DNA from: Haemaphysalis longicornis | Taxonomy: Eukaryota > Arthropoda > Arachnida > Ixodida > Ixodidae | Length of the DNA stretch: 64,000 bases | Assembly (NCBI GenBank): GCA_013339765.2 | Contig: CM023450.1 | Span: 187,444,688 to 187,508,687 of the forward strand | Reading direction: 5' to 3' | Shown here: positions 42,045 to 55,028 of the stretch, piece after piece | Layout of the letters: each line of letters opens with the position of its first letter | Position numbering within the stretch: position 1 is the stretch's first letter | Notes under the pieces: model-generated | The model's database searches: none | Told to the model about the DNA's origin: nothing | The model's input: only the letters and a program-made list of their open reading frames with translations | Position numbers and translations under genes: made by a program

Positions 42045-42102
<58 letters not shown>
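42045..42102. repeat. (GA)n microsatellite at LINE 3' end
   Basis: An uninterrupted 58-bp GA run. It directly abuts the 3' end of the minus-strand LINE at 42105. Confidence 0.95.
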
Positions 42103-42104
<2 letters not shown>

Positions 42105-42105
<1 letters not shown>

Positions 42106-43960
42106 CGTTATTATCTAAACACCCCTAGTCCGGGTCATCACAGTCTCTTGGCTGGTCCGTAGAACACCCAGAGGTCCTCACTAACACGAAGGCAGTTGGC
42201 CGCCAGGAAGCCTTGCGTCGACTTCACATCCACACCAGGACCGAGGTTGAACCAGTCCTCCAAGGAAGCGATGCGGTAACGCAGGTGTAGTGGTAGGTCT
42301 GGCGGATGGCACTCCCAGTGAAGGTGTCGTACTGATGGGTAGGAAGGGAACTTGGGTGCAGGGCAAGCGGGACGCGAGATGATGTCTTGTATGTCATGGA
42401 TATGGGGTGGAGTGATAAGAGAGGAGGTTTGTGCTTTCCGGACTACAGATGCGACCTCACGGATAGGATGGGGTGGGGTACTGGGAAACACTGTTTACTT
42501 GCGCGCGGCGCGTAGAGATGCTGTCGGTGTGCCTGGTGTTCAAAAATCTTTTGAGTGCCAGGTGACTACTACATGTGACTACTACATGGACGGACCCGGG
42601 GAGAGTACTCGGGTAAGCTTGTGTGCTCGAGCATTGTCGGGCAACTGGGCGTGGCTGGGGGCCCATACCAGCGTTATCTTGTGGGGAGGATGGCGCGAAG
42701 GGCGCAGTTGAGGGTGTCAGAGGTATGAGGGTGTGTGGTGTATCGAGAAATATTTCGTAGCGCCTCCTGCGAGTCACTAAACACAAAACTGGGGGTGGCA
42801 GGGTGCTCGACTTTCTCAGCGTATTCGACGGTGGTGGCTATGGAGAATTCGTCCAGGGTTGTACAAGTTGTGGCGTTTTTGAAGTGGACAATGGTATCTA
42901 CGGATCGGGTATGGCTATGGAGCACGATAGCTCCATCTCTAGAAGTGGAGCCAAAACTGGCATCCATGAAGTAGATTGCCGGACCATTCTGTTTAAGCCA
43001 ATTAATGCGCCTGTTCAATGCTTTTGTGCGTTGTTGCCTGCGGACCAAGTTGAGAGCAGGGTGCATGTGGCGAGGAATACGCTCGATTCCTAGATTCGGG
43101 AAGAAGGACCACTGAGGTGGTTCGGGTGGGATTGAAGGAAGACTGTCTGTTCGGTAGTTTAAGAGGGTGAAAATCGTCCGACCTGAAGTAGATAGCTTTA
43201 AACGTTCGAGCAGGGCCTGGAGGAGAGAGGCGATCCGTTCCTCGAGGGTATTGTGGATGCCCAGGGCTAAGACGCCTTGTGTGGTGGCTTAATTTGGTAT
43301 TCCTAGTGTCGAACGATACAGGGCACGGAGAGCTCCTTCAAGGCGGTTTGTCTGGTCAAGTGAGAGACGGAGGTAGGGTACTGTGAACAGGACGCGAGAT
43401 GTCGCGCAAAAGTCCACGTTGCGAAGGTGAGGCTCTTTGAGGCCTTGTTTGCGGTTAGAAAGGTGCTTCAGCAGATGGGAGATCTGAGAGACATGGGATT
43501 GGAGGATTTGCAGTTGAGGAACCGCAGTCCATTACGTGTAAGCGTGGGGCCCAATTTTTTTAGCGAATTCACTTGTGGTATGGAGGCCGCGCCAATCGAT
43601 AGCTGTATCAATGAGCGATCCGGGTCAAAACCTCGTCAGTTAGACCCCACGAAAAGGCCAAATTTAGATGCAGATATGTTACGTCCGATGGAAGATGCAA
43701 GGTCGAGAATGGTGTCGCACGCCAATTGTAAGGTTTCCTCGATATGTTCCGGACTACCGGAGTTCACCCAAAGGGTAATGTCATCCGCGTAGATGGAATG
43801 CTTGAGGCCGGGGATCCTCCTATAGTCGCGGGGGCAGTGATGACAGGAAGTGGGGAGACTACAGAGCGCCGACAGGTGCCTGATGTAAGATAGAAAGGGG
43901 TAGCTCCTGTTATTGCGTGCACTGCGTAGACTGGCCGGAATAAACACAATTTTCATCATC
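42105..43960 (-). mobile_element. LINE-3: I-type LINE with RNase H, minus strand
   Basis: Reading on the minus strand: RT catalytic block 'IPGLKHSIYADDITLWVNSG' (YADD at 43780-43791) with 'EHIEETLQLA', then broken thumb sequence (43080-43640, including 'IERIPRHMHPALNL'). RNase H follows in frame 42674-43066, with 'AIYFMDASFG' (Asp), 'TTLDEFSIATTV' (Glu) and 'FVFSDSQEALRNI' (Asp). The C-terminal frame 42138-42491 ends near the GA run. The same blocks in the same order occur in LINE-4. The copy is 5' truncated near 43950, inside RT, and has several shifts and stops. Confidence 0.8.
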
Positions 43961-44570
43961 TATCAGGTGGATTAGGCTCTTTTTATTTTATAAAGCCCGA
44001 AAGAAGAAAAAATACCACGCGAGCTGCGGAAGCGGCACCAACTGAAGCAGGGACGTCCATACGAGGTGCTACGTGATTGGACGGTGCCAAGATTAGAATT
44101 CAAACCAGTTTTGGTCTCGGTTCTGTGAAACAACATACTTGGCATCCGACGTTATCGTTGGTTGGATATTCTCTACATCTCAGTAACCGCGCTTGTGCCA
44201 TGTTATCGGCGGTAAAATGCGTCAAATAAGCCTACCAAGACGGCTTGTAATCGTAAGAATCCCCAGCCCTTCGCGTCACCGGAGACGCCCAAATGTGACG
44301 CGATTTTTTCCTACTTTTGGGGATTGCCTGGCTCGTGGCTGTATCGCAAGAGGCGTGTTCGCACTAGGACAAGGGTAGGCTGATTTTGGACTGTGCCCGC
44401 GAGCTGTCGGTGCTTATGTCGACACCACGCCAACGAGAACCCGCCAGCGCGTCAGTGTCAGTCTGCAGGCGTTTTGCGAACTCGTTCATGGATCAATGAA
44501 ACTTACAGCGCAAAAATGGTAAATTCAGCATAGAAAACATTGCCCCAAAACAAATAAATCAATTACAAAA
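43961..44570. other. No recognisable gene
   Basis: Frames here are short and without motifs. Confidence 0.4.
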
Positions 44571-44650
44571 ACCCCTATCCGGGATTGGAACTTACGAATT
44601 GCAAACCAATTATCTTTGTGCTCCAGACCTCTCGGCCATGAGCTAGTTTT
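44571..44650 (-). repeat. tRNA-like SINE head, degenerate
   Basis: The minus strand reads 'tagctcatggccgagaggtc' (A-box-like) and, about 45 bases on, 'gttccaatccc' (B-box-like). It looks like a Leu/Ser-type tRNA head but lacks a sound cloverleaf, so I treat it as a repeat and not a tRNA gene. Confidence 0.45.
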
Positions 44651-47240
44651 TTTCCTTCAACAATAGCTATCTGCGCACAAATAAATATGGGCTCAATTGA
44701 TATGGAAGCAAGAGATATGACATCAAAGTACAAGAGCACAGCCGAAGGTTGTTATTAGACATGGGCACACAGACGCATAAACATGTGGGGAAATGTTCTC
44801 GGTTACAGGCAATAACCAGGCTTGTAGCATGAAAGCAAATCTCAAAGTGCATCAAGAAAAACACGGCAATTACAAGTCGCGCACTCTGCGGTATATATAG
44901 AAATCATGAATCAGACTTGATGAGCGGGATCAAAAGAAAAAAAAATATGAAGGAAGCTCACACTAGCGCGTAAGACTTGAAGGTAGCGAAGCTGTACGCC
45001 ACTTTCACGGCCATCACGAATGTTTAAGTCCCCAATTGCAGCCGATTTGCTTCGTCTTCGCTGCCGGCAACAACCTTTACTCCATCATTGTTGCTATAAT
45101 TGTGAGCTTCCTTCATTCTTCGGAACTGATAATTAATGCACATTACCGTTCGCTATGACGTGCCTTTCTCGTTCGGAGCAAGTGTGACACGATTACGGCG
45201 AACGCTGGAGCTTCTTTTTGGCCAATCTTGGCCCATCTCCATAAGTGGGTATGCTTGGCTTGCAAACGTGCTCCGGGGACGCTGGGTGGTCGTCGCGTCG
45301 CTCGGCATTTTGCTTGGTTGTGTTAACGCGCTCACGTGGGCTGGCTCAGCAATTGCCTGGTATTTTTACGGACACGAAAAATTACGGTTTGCTAAACAGC
45401 TTAGCTGTTAAAATACAATTTAGTTCAAATTGAAAGAACTGGACTTCGGTGGCTCATTTAGCTTCATTCCAGCCAGGAAAGACGTTGTTGCTACCGAAAG
45501 GGCAACGAATTCTGAAAAAGTTTCAAATTTCGCGCCAAAGTGACGTAAAAATTTTAACACTGTGTTAACTTCACATTAGCATTCAAGCGGTACAATCAAA
45601 CGGAACTAGAGGCCCCGCTACGGTATCCGAGTAATTTTTTTTCGGTGGTGGCTTAGTTCGGTGGCCGGTAATCGCGCAAACAAGATTCGTTGACGTCATA
45701 GAAAATCGCCGGAAAATTGGCCGGGGAGTCTCCACTGTTGAAAATGTTTCCCTTAATATCTCCATTATTGTTTTGAAGTTCGCGATAAAATTGTTGCTGT
45801 TGTTATTGATACAAAAGGCGTTTTTAATTAACCGAACTTGTATTTTGTCCTCATGACCCTTTTAAGCTAAAAAACATTTGGTTCTGTTGGCCATGCGAGC
45901 GTATGCCTTTTTCACACAAAGTGATTGCATTGCCATAAACTAATTTGTTCATTCCGCTATGTTCGCAGAAGAAGATGGAGACGGCAGTGGAATTTGGAGT
46001 TTATATTTGTTTATTTGGAGTTTGGAGTTGGAGTTATTTGGAGTTTAAACTATGAGGTAGTACAACTCAACACTCTTGTTACATTGTATAGGAACGTCGT
46101 TACCTCCCCTTGTAAGTGAAACCCGGCTAATACGTAGTCCGCCGGGAACGACGTTAGGTACCCACTAAACGATGCACGGATTAACCGCGAATGCCAGTTT
46201 AGCGGCTAATTACCGGCCGTAAAAAGCTAGAACACGTTACTCTAAAACACACACACACCCTTAGACATGATTTATTTTCGGGTAGGCAGCAAAATATCCG
46301 TCATCTGTACAGGCCGCCGTGGTGGCCTTGCCCCGAAGACGGGCATCCTCGAACTAGGTAAGGCCGCAAGCCAGTTTGTCCATGAGACGCACATTCGTAA
46401 CAAGAAAAAAACCAGCAAAGACACGACAAGCCGCAGCAGAGGCGTTGTAATGCTACACCACAACCACGACCGCAAACACACTAGCGGATTGAAAAACAAA
46501 ATGAAGGAAGCTCACACTAAAGTGTAAGGCTTGAAGGTAGCGCAGCTGTGCGCAACATTAGTATTTTTCTTTCTCTTTTTAAAGATGGTAGTCTTTCTTG
46601 GGCTACTTAAACCAAGAAATTTTGGTCTGTCTGTCTGTCTGTGACTCGGTTCAGCCACCCGGAGAAAGTGAAACAAAGTCTGCGATATACCGTAGTCTTA
46701 TATACTCGCAGCCAAATCTAAACGTGTACGTCTTGTCTATGTTCATACCTGTCAACATTGTTGAACAAGAACGAAGACATTACGCACATATAAGACAGAA
46801 GAATAATACACAAGGGATATTTACAGTGTTCCTTTATTAAAAAATTCATAGATGCTTGATTTTTGGGGAATGAATACTGCATGCACTGCAGAAAAAAAAC
46901 AAAACTTTTACCTGCTGTCGCCCGCGCCACTATAGCTTCTGGCGGCATTTTAAGATTCCAAGCGGCAACAGTTACGAAAGGTTCCTCTAGATAGGTTCCA
47001 CGTTCTACTTGGAACGCACGTGGACTAGGGAAACGCGGTTCTATAAGCGTTGAAGTAGGGCGCCTCGATTCACGCTCGTCTCCGCCGTACGGCAGTACTG
47101 GCATCGAGGCACCCGGCCTGGAGCAGTATAACGCGGTAAATATAAATTGACTTGAGCAAACTTTTACCCGTGTTATCTTGGGAGGAGCGCGACCGCAAGA
47201 GGAACATGAGAGGTGCGCGGAAAGCGAAGGAGGCATTTGT
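44651..47240. other. No gene; small foldback at 44945-45118
   Basis: ATGAAGGAAGCTCAC (about 44947-44961) has its exact complement at about 45101-45115. The loop contains the 'ctttactccatcattgttgc' block of the SINE tail. A second copy of the left half is at 46500-46556. A block like the SINE tail ('ccaatcttggcccatctcc', about 45221) also matches 26529. Near 45990-46050 'tttggagtt' is repeated several times. No protein is recognised. Confidence 0.45.
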
Positions 47241-47243
47241 TTG

Positions 47244-47283
47244 GCAAATGTCGACGAAGACTATCGTCTTTGTCGACATTTGC
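47244..47283. repeat. Near-perfect 18-bp hairpin
   Basis: GCAAATGTCGACGAAGAC (47244-47261) is followed by TATC and its complement with one mismatch (47266-47283). Both strands read 'MSTKTIVFVDIC' across it. Confidence 0.9.
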
Positions 47284-47474
47284 ACAAAGGTGCAGATATG
47301 CGGACATTTTTTTTGTCTCACGGCATTGTTTAAGCCGCGGCCGCTGTATGAGGGACCACAGCTGGATGCTCGTCTTCCTCTATCGGGACATAGTTCTGCG
47401 CCGCGCGGTTCTGGCGCGCGCTTATCGCATTTCTCCGCCAAGTCCCCACGCACGGGTCCCGCTCACGTCTTATT

Positions 47475-50145
47475 TCCCTCCTCGCAAACACAGACGTGTC
47501 CTGGCGCCGCAAGCTTGCGTACCTCCAAACCCAAATTCAAGAACACGCAGCAGCACTCACCCGAGCTCACTGGTACCAAATATGCGACGATATGCGCGGT
47601 GGGCTCTCCATGAAGCGCACGTGGGCGCTACTACGACATTTACTCGACCCCACCACTACCAAAGAATACACATCATCCCGCATTCATTCCCTTATCCACA
47701 CTACCCTGGTACCGCAGCCCAGCTGATCTCCGAACTCCGGTCCCAATACATCCCCCTCAGTACCACCTGTACTCCTACGGGTACATACGCGGGCTTGCCT
47801 AACACCACCCTCGACGCCGACATCACCATTGCAGAGATCAAACTGCCATCACAGAACTTCGGCGCCAAACAGCCCCCGGAGCAGATAACATAACTAATAA
47901 ACTCCTACGTAACCTAGACGGATGCACCCTAGACACTATCTTGAACCTGTTCAACCACCACTGGCGATCTGGCACCCTCCCCAATTTCTGGCGCCATGCC
48001 GACATCTCCCTGATACCGAAGCCCAATAAAACCCGTCAAAATCGAACACCTCAGACCGATATCCCTCACGTCGTGTCTAGGAAAACTCCTTGAGCACATT
48101 ATCACAAGCCGCCTCACAACCTACCTAGAAGATCATGACCTTCTCCCCACAACCTCACCGGCTTCCGCCCCGGCCTCTCCACTCAGGACACCCACCTTCA
48201 ACTGCACAATGACCTACTTCTTTCCCCATCCAAGAGCGACAGTGCGGCTATCCTAGCCCTCGACTTGCACAAAGCATTCGACAACGTCTCTCACGCAGCC
48301 ATCCTACGGTCTCTAAATTCCCTCAACCTGGGATCTCGCACTTACTACTATGTCGCCTCCTTTCTCAGTAACCGCACAGCAACCCTTCGCCTAGGGCCCC
48401 TTACCTCAGACCCTCTTCCCCCTACCACCAGTCGGCACACCTCAGGGTTCGGTTATATCCCCCCTTCTCTTTAGCCTCGCTATGATCCCTGTGGCCACCG
48501 CCCTACTAACTATCCCCAACCTACACACTTCTGTATACGCCGATGACATCACCATCTGGATGACCAGTGGCAGTGATGCACACATCGAAGAGACACTGCA
48601 GCTAGGAGCAGAAACTGTGAGTACAGTCGCCCGCACAATCGGTCTATCATGTTCACCGCACAAATCAGAACTTCTCATCCTACATCCCACCCGCCCACGC
48701 CCACCCCCTGCGCCCCCCCATCACCCGTCTGGATTGACAACACACGAGTGCCTATCGTCCCCTCCATACGTATACTTGCATCACTATACAAGCTAACCGC
48801 GGCAATACGCTCACCTTTCAACGACTCCGCTCACACACACTTCAGGACATAGGACTCCTCAGACGTATTACATCTCGGCACCATGGCCTCACGGGAGCCC
48901 GAGCGACTTCGGCTGCTCTCCATGCTTTCGTAATTAGCAGGGTTCACGTACCACCTCCCATACTGCAGGCTCACCGTATCAGACAAAGCCAAATCGGACT
49001 GCCTTCTCCGCAAAGTCTATAGGGCTGCTCTTTTACTTCCACCAAATGCCCCTACCGACCGCCTCCTTCAGCTTGGTGTACATAACACCACGTCTGAACT
49101 CATCGAAGCCCACCGCACGGCCCAAATCCACCGACTGGCCCGCACCCACACTGGGCGTTCCATACTCGCTCGACTTTCCATCTCAACCCCTATCCTCCCC
49201 CCATCCTCCGTCCCCATCCCTAGAGAATTTCGCCAACTCATAAGAATTAAGCCACTACCTCGCAACTCTCACCCCACATTCCATGCGGCCAGACGTGCTG
49301 CACGCGCAGCGAACCCTGCAACGCCTGCACCCCCCCCTCACCTCATACCATCTACGTAGACGCTGCTAGCTACCCCCTCCCGATCTGCATTCTCCATAGT
49401 AGCGCTCTCCGAGGATAGCACACCTCAGGACTCCCTCACTGTCCTCACGAGTTCAGCCACAGTGGCGGAGGAGGCGGCCATATCCCTCGCCCTAGCCCAA
49501 GACCCCTGTCCAGACACCATCCTGTCAGATTCACAATCCGCAATCAGAAATTTCCAAGCTGGCCGGATATCCAAAATTGCCCTCCAAATTCTACCCCGAA
49601 AACCACCTCCTCACCCCGTGGTCTTGTTGTGGGTCCCCGCCCATACAGGAATAGGTGCCAACGAGGCGGCCAACCGAGAAGCTCGAGCTATGACCACCCG
49701 AGCAGGCCCTTCGTTGGAGACCAACCACGGCCTTCCTAGCTCCCGGGACATTCTCATCTCGTACAGGGAAATCACACAACATTATCGCCTCCTCCGCCGC
49801 CACTATCCCCCCCGCACCCCAGCCTTACACAGGAGGAGGCCAGAACCTGGCGCCTCCTCCAAACGCACTCCTTCCCCTGCAGAGCCTCCCTCTCCCACTC
49901 ACACCCTTCCCTGTTCCCCTCCTCACTCTGCCCACTCTGCGGCGCCCGGGACTCTCAACTACACTCTCTCTGTGACTGCCCGCGCTCCCCTTTTCCCCCT
50001 TTCCCCACACCCACCCACTGGGTGCAGGCCCTGCGGAGCTCGACCCTGGAGACCCAGACCACCCTCGTCTCCAGGGCCCAACAGGTCGCGGAAACCCTTT
50101 GGGCCACCGCCACCTCCTCCCCCTGACCCAGCCGTAAAATAAAGT
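47475..50145 (+). mobile_element. LINE-4: I-type LINE with RNase H, plus strand
   Basis: The order is: pre-RT linker 'WRRKLAYLQTQIQEHAAALT' and 'KRTWALLRHLLDPTTTK' (47496-47726), then 'FNHHWRSGTLPNFW' (about 47950). The RT palm is 'AAILALDLHKAFDNVSHAAI' (48265-48474), with YADD at 48536-48547 ('SVYADDITIWMTSGSD', 'HIEETLQLGAETV'). The thumb is at 48860-49330. RNase H is in frame 49462-50142, with 'VAEEAAISLALAQ' (Glu), 'TILSDSQSAIRNF' (Asp) and 'LLWVPAHTGIGANEAANREA' (His, Asp). A C-terminal 'LPCSPPHSAHSAAPGT'-like end is shifted. AATAAA lies at 50138-50143. Many small indels break it, and the endonuclease is not recognisable. Confidence 0.85.
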
Positions 50146-50471
50146 GGTTCTCTCCCTCCTCGCCTATCTCTCCCCGTCTTCGGCCGCTGCTCCGTGCCGG
50201 GAGCTTGCGGAATGGGGAGTGGTTTGACCTCTAGCGCTCGAGGGCAAAACTGGTCACCCCGAAAAGACTGCCCAAGGTAGCGTAGTGTACCTTGCGCTAC
50301 AAAAAGTGCCTTTTTGCGCGCTTACGTTTTGAGCTGGATTAAGTTAGATTCGACGGCGGCAGTGAATTCTCACCCCTACCGGCAGCTTCTTTGCGTTACC
50401 GGAACCTAATGTTGAAGGCCACGCTTCTGTGCGCTGCAATCGGCAATCGGCAACAGCTGTATGAGCAAGAA
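50146..50471. other. No recognisable gene
   Basis: Spacer between LINE-4 and gypsy-4, without motifs. Confidence 0.4.
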
Positions 50472-50475
50472 ATAC

Positions 50476-50651
50476 TGTCACGAATAAAGGTAGAAAAGCA
50501 GTATTTACTCGACTTAAAAGACCTACAGACGGCACCGAAGCTGACGCACAACCAGAGCTGCCGTGGTAGCACCCAAGCCTCTTCTTCTTCTGAGATCAAA
50601 TGTTCCGAAAGGCACATACCCAAACAGGGAGATTGTCCCAGGCATGCGGCA
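50476..50651 (-). repeat. gypsy-4 3' LTR
   Basis: 176 bp, TGTCACGAATAAAGG...GGCATGCGGCA on the plus strand. Confidence 0.9.
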
Positions 50652-50733
50652 TTACCCCCTCCCCTGAGAAAGCATCGTCCCGATGCAAAGTCCCGATTTA
50701 TGGTCCTGAGAGTCGTACGGCAAACACAGCAGT

Positions 50734-53700
50734 TCAAGATCCAGTCGAGCGGGTGTAGTACGGCTTCATTCGGGCTACGTGGACGACATCCGACTGTGAC
50801 GTGGTGCGACGAGAACGTACCGTGCCCTCAGGAAGAACTTCGTAGTTCACGTCGCTTGTCTGGCGCAGAACCTTGTAGGGTCCAAAGTAGCGACGCATCA
50901 ATTTTTCGGAATAACCCTTCCGGCGAACAGGGCTCCACACCCAGACGAGGTCTCCTGGTCGATATGTAACCTCCGTGTGATGCGCATTATACCTCCGGGC
51001 ATCATTTACTTGCTGGCATCGAATGCGCTGGCGAGCCAGCTGCCGTGTGGCCTCTGCACGCTGTGCGATTTCTTCGGCGTCTGAGGTGACGACAGAGCAG
51101 TCGTCAGGTAAAAGCATGGAGTCCAACATTGTCAGGACGTCTCGACCATGCACCAAGCGAAACGGGGTAAACCGTGTTGTTTCTTGCGCCGCCGTATTGT
51201 AGGCGAAGGTCACGTATGGTAGTATGGCATCCCAATTCCGGTGGTCGACGTCAACGTACATGGAGAGCATATCGGCAATGGTCTTATTTAGCCTCTCCGT
51301 TAGTCCGTTCGCCTGCGGGTGGTATGCGGTTGTCCTCCGGTGGCTTGTGCAGCTGAGATGTAACACTTCTTTAAGAAGTTGTGCTGTGAACGCAGCTCCC
51401 CTGTCCGTGATGACAACTGTCGGGGCACCATGACGAAGGACGATGTTCTCGATAAAGAACTTGGCAACTTCTGTGGCCGTGCTTCCGGTAAGGGCCTTTG
51501 TTTCACAGTAACGCGTTAAGTAGTCCGTAGCGACGACGATCTATCTGTTGCCGGAGGATGACAAAGGAAAAGGCCCCAGAAGATCCATACCGATCTGCTG
51601 AAACGGTAATCTCGGAGGGTCAACCGGTTGGAGTAGACCGGCGGGCTTTTCGGGCGGAGTTTTCCGCCTCTGGCAGTCTCGGCAAGTTTGTACGTAGTGC
51701 TTGACATCAACCGCAAGCTTCGGCCAGTAATACCGTAGAGGTATGCGGGCTAAGGTACGGGCGAAGCCGAGATGCCTGGAAGACGGTTCATCGTGACAGG
51801 CCTGCAGAATTTCTGCACGTAGTTTTCTTGGTGGAACGAGCAAGTATGTTGTTTCCGTACCATCGAAATTCTTTTTATACAGGATGTTGTTACGCAGACA
51901 AAATGATGTACGGCCGCGTGCGAAAGATCTGGGTAGCTGAGAGGTACATCCTTCGAGGTAATGAATGACTGGGCGAAGTTCCGGGTCATTTCGTTGGTCT
52001 TGAGCAAGGTCGGAAGGAGTGACGGCTCCAACAAAGCCGCCATCATCGTCTTCCTCGGTAGAGATTTTACCGATTGGAGCGGGGGAGAGGCAGTCTGCGT
52101 CGCTGTGTTTACGGCCGGACTTGTAGACGACACTGACATCGAACTCCTGCAGCCGGAGGCTCCAATGAGCGAGACGTCCAGACGGGTCTTTCAGGTTGGC
52201 CAACCAGCACAGAGAGTGATGGTCAGTAACCACCTTGAAATGTCGTCCATGAGATATGGCCGAAATTTGGTGACGGCCCACACGACAGCCAAGCATTCCT
52301 TCTCAGTTGTAGAGTAGTTGGCTTCGGCGCGTGACAGAGTACGGCTCGCATAAGTGATAACCCGCTCTACACCATCCTGCCACTGTACGAGCACTGCACC
52401 TAACCCGATGTTGCTTGCGTCAGTATGCAGTTCAGTGTCAGCGTCCTCGTCAAAGTGGCCGAGCACAGGTGGAGTCTGCAACCGACTTTTCAGTTCATCG
52501 AACGCTGCACACTCTTTTGGGCACCAACTGAACTGCACATCATTCTTTGTTAGGCGAGTTAACGGCTCCGCTATATCGGAAAAGTTCTCCACAAAGCGAC
52601 GATAGTACGCGCAGAGGCAGAGAAAACGGCGTACGGCGTTTTTGTCGCTTGGTGTTGGGAAAGCGGCGACAGCAGCAGTCTTGTCGGGGTCAGGGCGGAC
52701 GCCTTGGAAGCTCACGAGGTGGCCCAAAAACTTGAGCTTTTCGTACCCAAAATGGCACTTCTCTGGTTTTAACGACAGTTGGGCGGATCGGATGGCCTCA
52801 AGAACTGCTCTCAGACGCACTAGGTGCTCTTCGAACGTTCGAGAAAACACTACCACGTCGTCCAAGTATACAAGGCACGTCTGCCACTTTAGTCCAGATA
52901 GAACAGTGTCCATCACCCGCTGGAAAGTGGCGGGGGCGGAGCACAAACCAAACGGCAGGACCTTAAATTCGTAGAGGCCGTCCGGAGTAACGAAATCTGT
53001 TTTTTCGCGGTCTCGTTCATCTACTTCAATTTGCCAATAACCACTGCGCAAATCAATAGACGAGAAAAATCTAGCATGGCACAACCGATCCAACGAGTCA
53101 ACTATACGCGGCAAAGGATAGACGTCTTTCTTCGTAACTTTGTTGAGCTTCCGGTAGTCTACGCAAAAACGAAGAGTACCGTCTTTCTTCTCAACAAGGA
53201 CGACCGGGGATGCCCAAGGACTTGTCGACGGCTGGATGACGTCGTCTCGGAGCATTTCTCGGAGCACGGCAAAACAGCCGGGGAAAGTTGAATCTTGAAT
53301 TTGAATTCGGGCGGTGCACACACCAGTCGGCACAACAATGTGGCCGCCAGCTGTGCGGAATGGCGATCCACACCATGTCGTCGTTACTTTAAGCAGCTTG
53401 GACGCGAGTGACCAGCTAATAACAGAATAGTCAGCGCCGGTATCGACGAGAGCTGTTGCCGAGTGGTTGTCGACGAGGACCGGGATGTCAGCAGAAAGAA
53501 GTTCGTTCGCTTCAAAAGTTCGATTTCGGTGGTCTTCATGCGGATGTCGTTGCGTCGGTGGAGGTTCTTGAGCTTTATGCGCAGCGGCGTCACCCCAGGA
53601 GGTCGCTGGTTTAGTTTCCCCGGTGTGGGCTCGGGGACCGTTCCCGCCAGATCGAGGAGAGCCGGGACGGATCGGTGATGAGTACCTGCGAGGGGTAGGC

Positions 53701-55001
53701 GTTCGGGACTGATGTGTAGCGGGCGAAGTTGACGTCAGCTCGTGGGCGGAAAGGTACTCCTCGATTTCTCGGGGTCGTTCCCCGTAGCGCGGTCGAGGTG
53801 CGTTCGGCGAGAACCCGCGAAGTCCCAGGCGGCGGTAAGGGCAGTGACGGAACACGTGGCCTTCTTCACCACAATGGTAGCACAGGGGCCGATTGTCTGA
53901 TGTGCGCCACACGGTCGCTTTCCGTTCGAGACGTCTTGGTTCATACCGTGTGGCCGGGTTCAACGTGCGTCCGAACGGCTGTGTCACAGTTGGTAACACC
54001 TGGGGCGGTGCCGAGGTCGGCGTGCGCACCACGTCCGTGTAAGTGCGATGTTCCACTGTTGGAGCCAGCATAGGATACACATCCGTGTACGTTCGAACAG
54101 GGCTTGCAACATCGGCCGGTGCCGCGGGTCCCATTGCTCGCCGAACTTCGTCTCGGACGACGTCGGTAAAGGCAGCGAAAGTTGGTCGACAGTCACCCTG
54201 CTGAAGAAGCCGCAGTTCCTCACGCACGACGCTCCTCACGAGCTCCCGGAGAGCGTGTTCATCGTTGACCGCTGAAGCGCAGGCGGCCACACTGGCTTGA
54301 CGCCCGTACTGCATGTTGCGCTGCTGCAGGGTCCGCTCCATTGAGGTCGCTTCCCGAACGAAGTCAGCAACCGTTGTTGGCGGGCTGCGTACAAGGCCAG
54401 CGAATAGCTGTTCCTTCACACGGCGCATCAGGTGGCGGACCTTTTTTGCTTCACTCATACCAGGGTCAGCTCGCCGAAACAAACGCGTCATGTCCTCGAC
54501 GAACATAGAGACGCTCTCGTTTGGTTTTTGCGCCCTGGACTGTAGAGCAATCTCGGCCTTTTCCTTCCGCTCACTATTTCTGAAGTCTTCGAGCAATTGC
54601 CGCCGAAACTCCAACCAGCTTGTAAATGTAGGCGCGTGGTTTTCGTACCACGTCTGTGCCGACTCTCTGAGGGAGCAGTAAACGCTTCTCAGCTTACGTG
54701 TGTCGTCCCACTCGTTGAACGCAGCGACCCGATCGAAATGATCGAGCCAGTCCTCGACGTCTTCGAAGATGTCGTCGTGGAACGGCCGCGGTGTGTGCGG
54801 CAAGTGCACCACCAGCGGCGAGAAGGCTCCGCTGCCCTCATTGGTTTGGCAAGCCGTAGTGGTTGTCATTACGTGTGGAGGCTTCACCAGCAGGCCAAAT
54901 TCTGGTGGTAGACCTCGAATGCGGCGACTTGACTTGTGCACTGGTGTTGTCTCCAGATGACACTCGCGTGGGTCGGTAAACTCGCCTGGTTCGAAGTGCA
55001 T
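50734..55001 (-). pseudogene. gypsy-4 gag-pol polyprotein
   Basis: The start is placed at 55001 ('MHFEPGEF'), the first Met outside the LTR. Numbering here follows the longer frame from 55088. The gag core lies at residues 107-172 ('FEDVEDWLDHFDRVAAFNEW'), the zinc knuckle at 403-416 (CX2CX4HX4C), and protease 'VDTGADYSV' at D549. Near residue 607 the protease end and RT start are missing in frame. RT has D679 and YLDD (741-744); RNase H has D890. After a frameshift (about 52270), frame 51541-52296 holds the RNase H end, the integrase zinc domain and the first Asp ('GMDLLGPF'). A stop at 51541-51543 precedes the rest of the core and 'HPQANGLTERLNKT' (Glu, frame 50734-51366). The chromodomain-free end is 'MKPYYTR'. 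Confidence 0.9.
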
Positions 55002-55028
55002 GGGATTACCCCGCACCTCCACCACAAA

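Noticed and set aside
44571..44650. Functional tRNA gene
   Set aside because: A and B boxes are visible but the cloverleaf stems do not pair well; it fits a tRNA-derived repeat.
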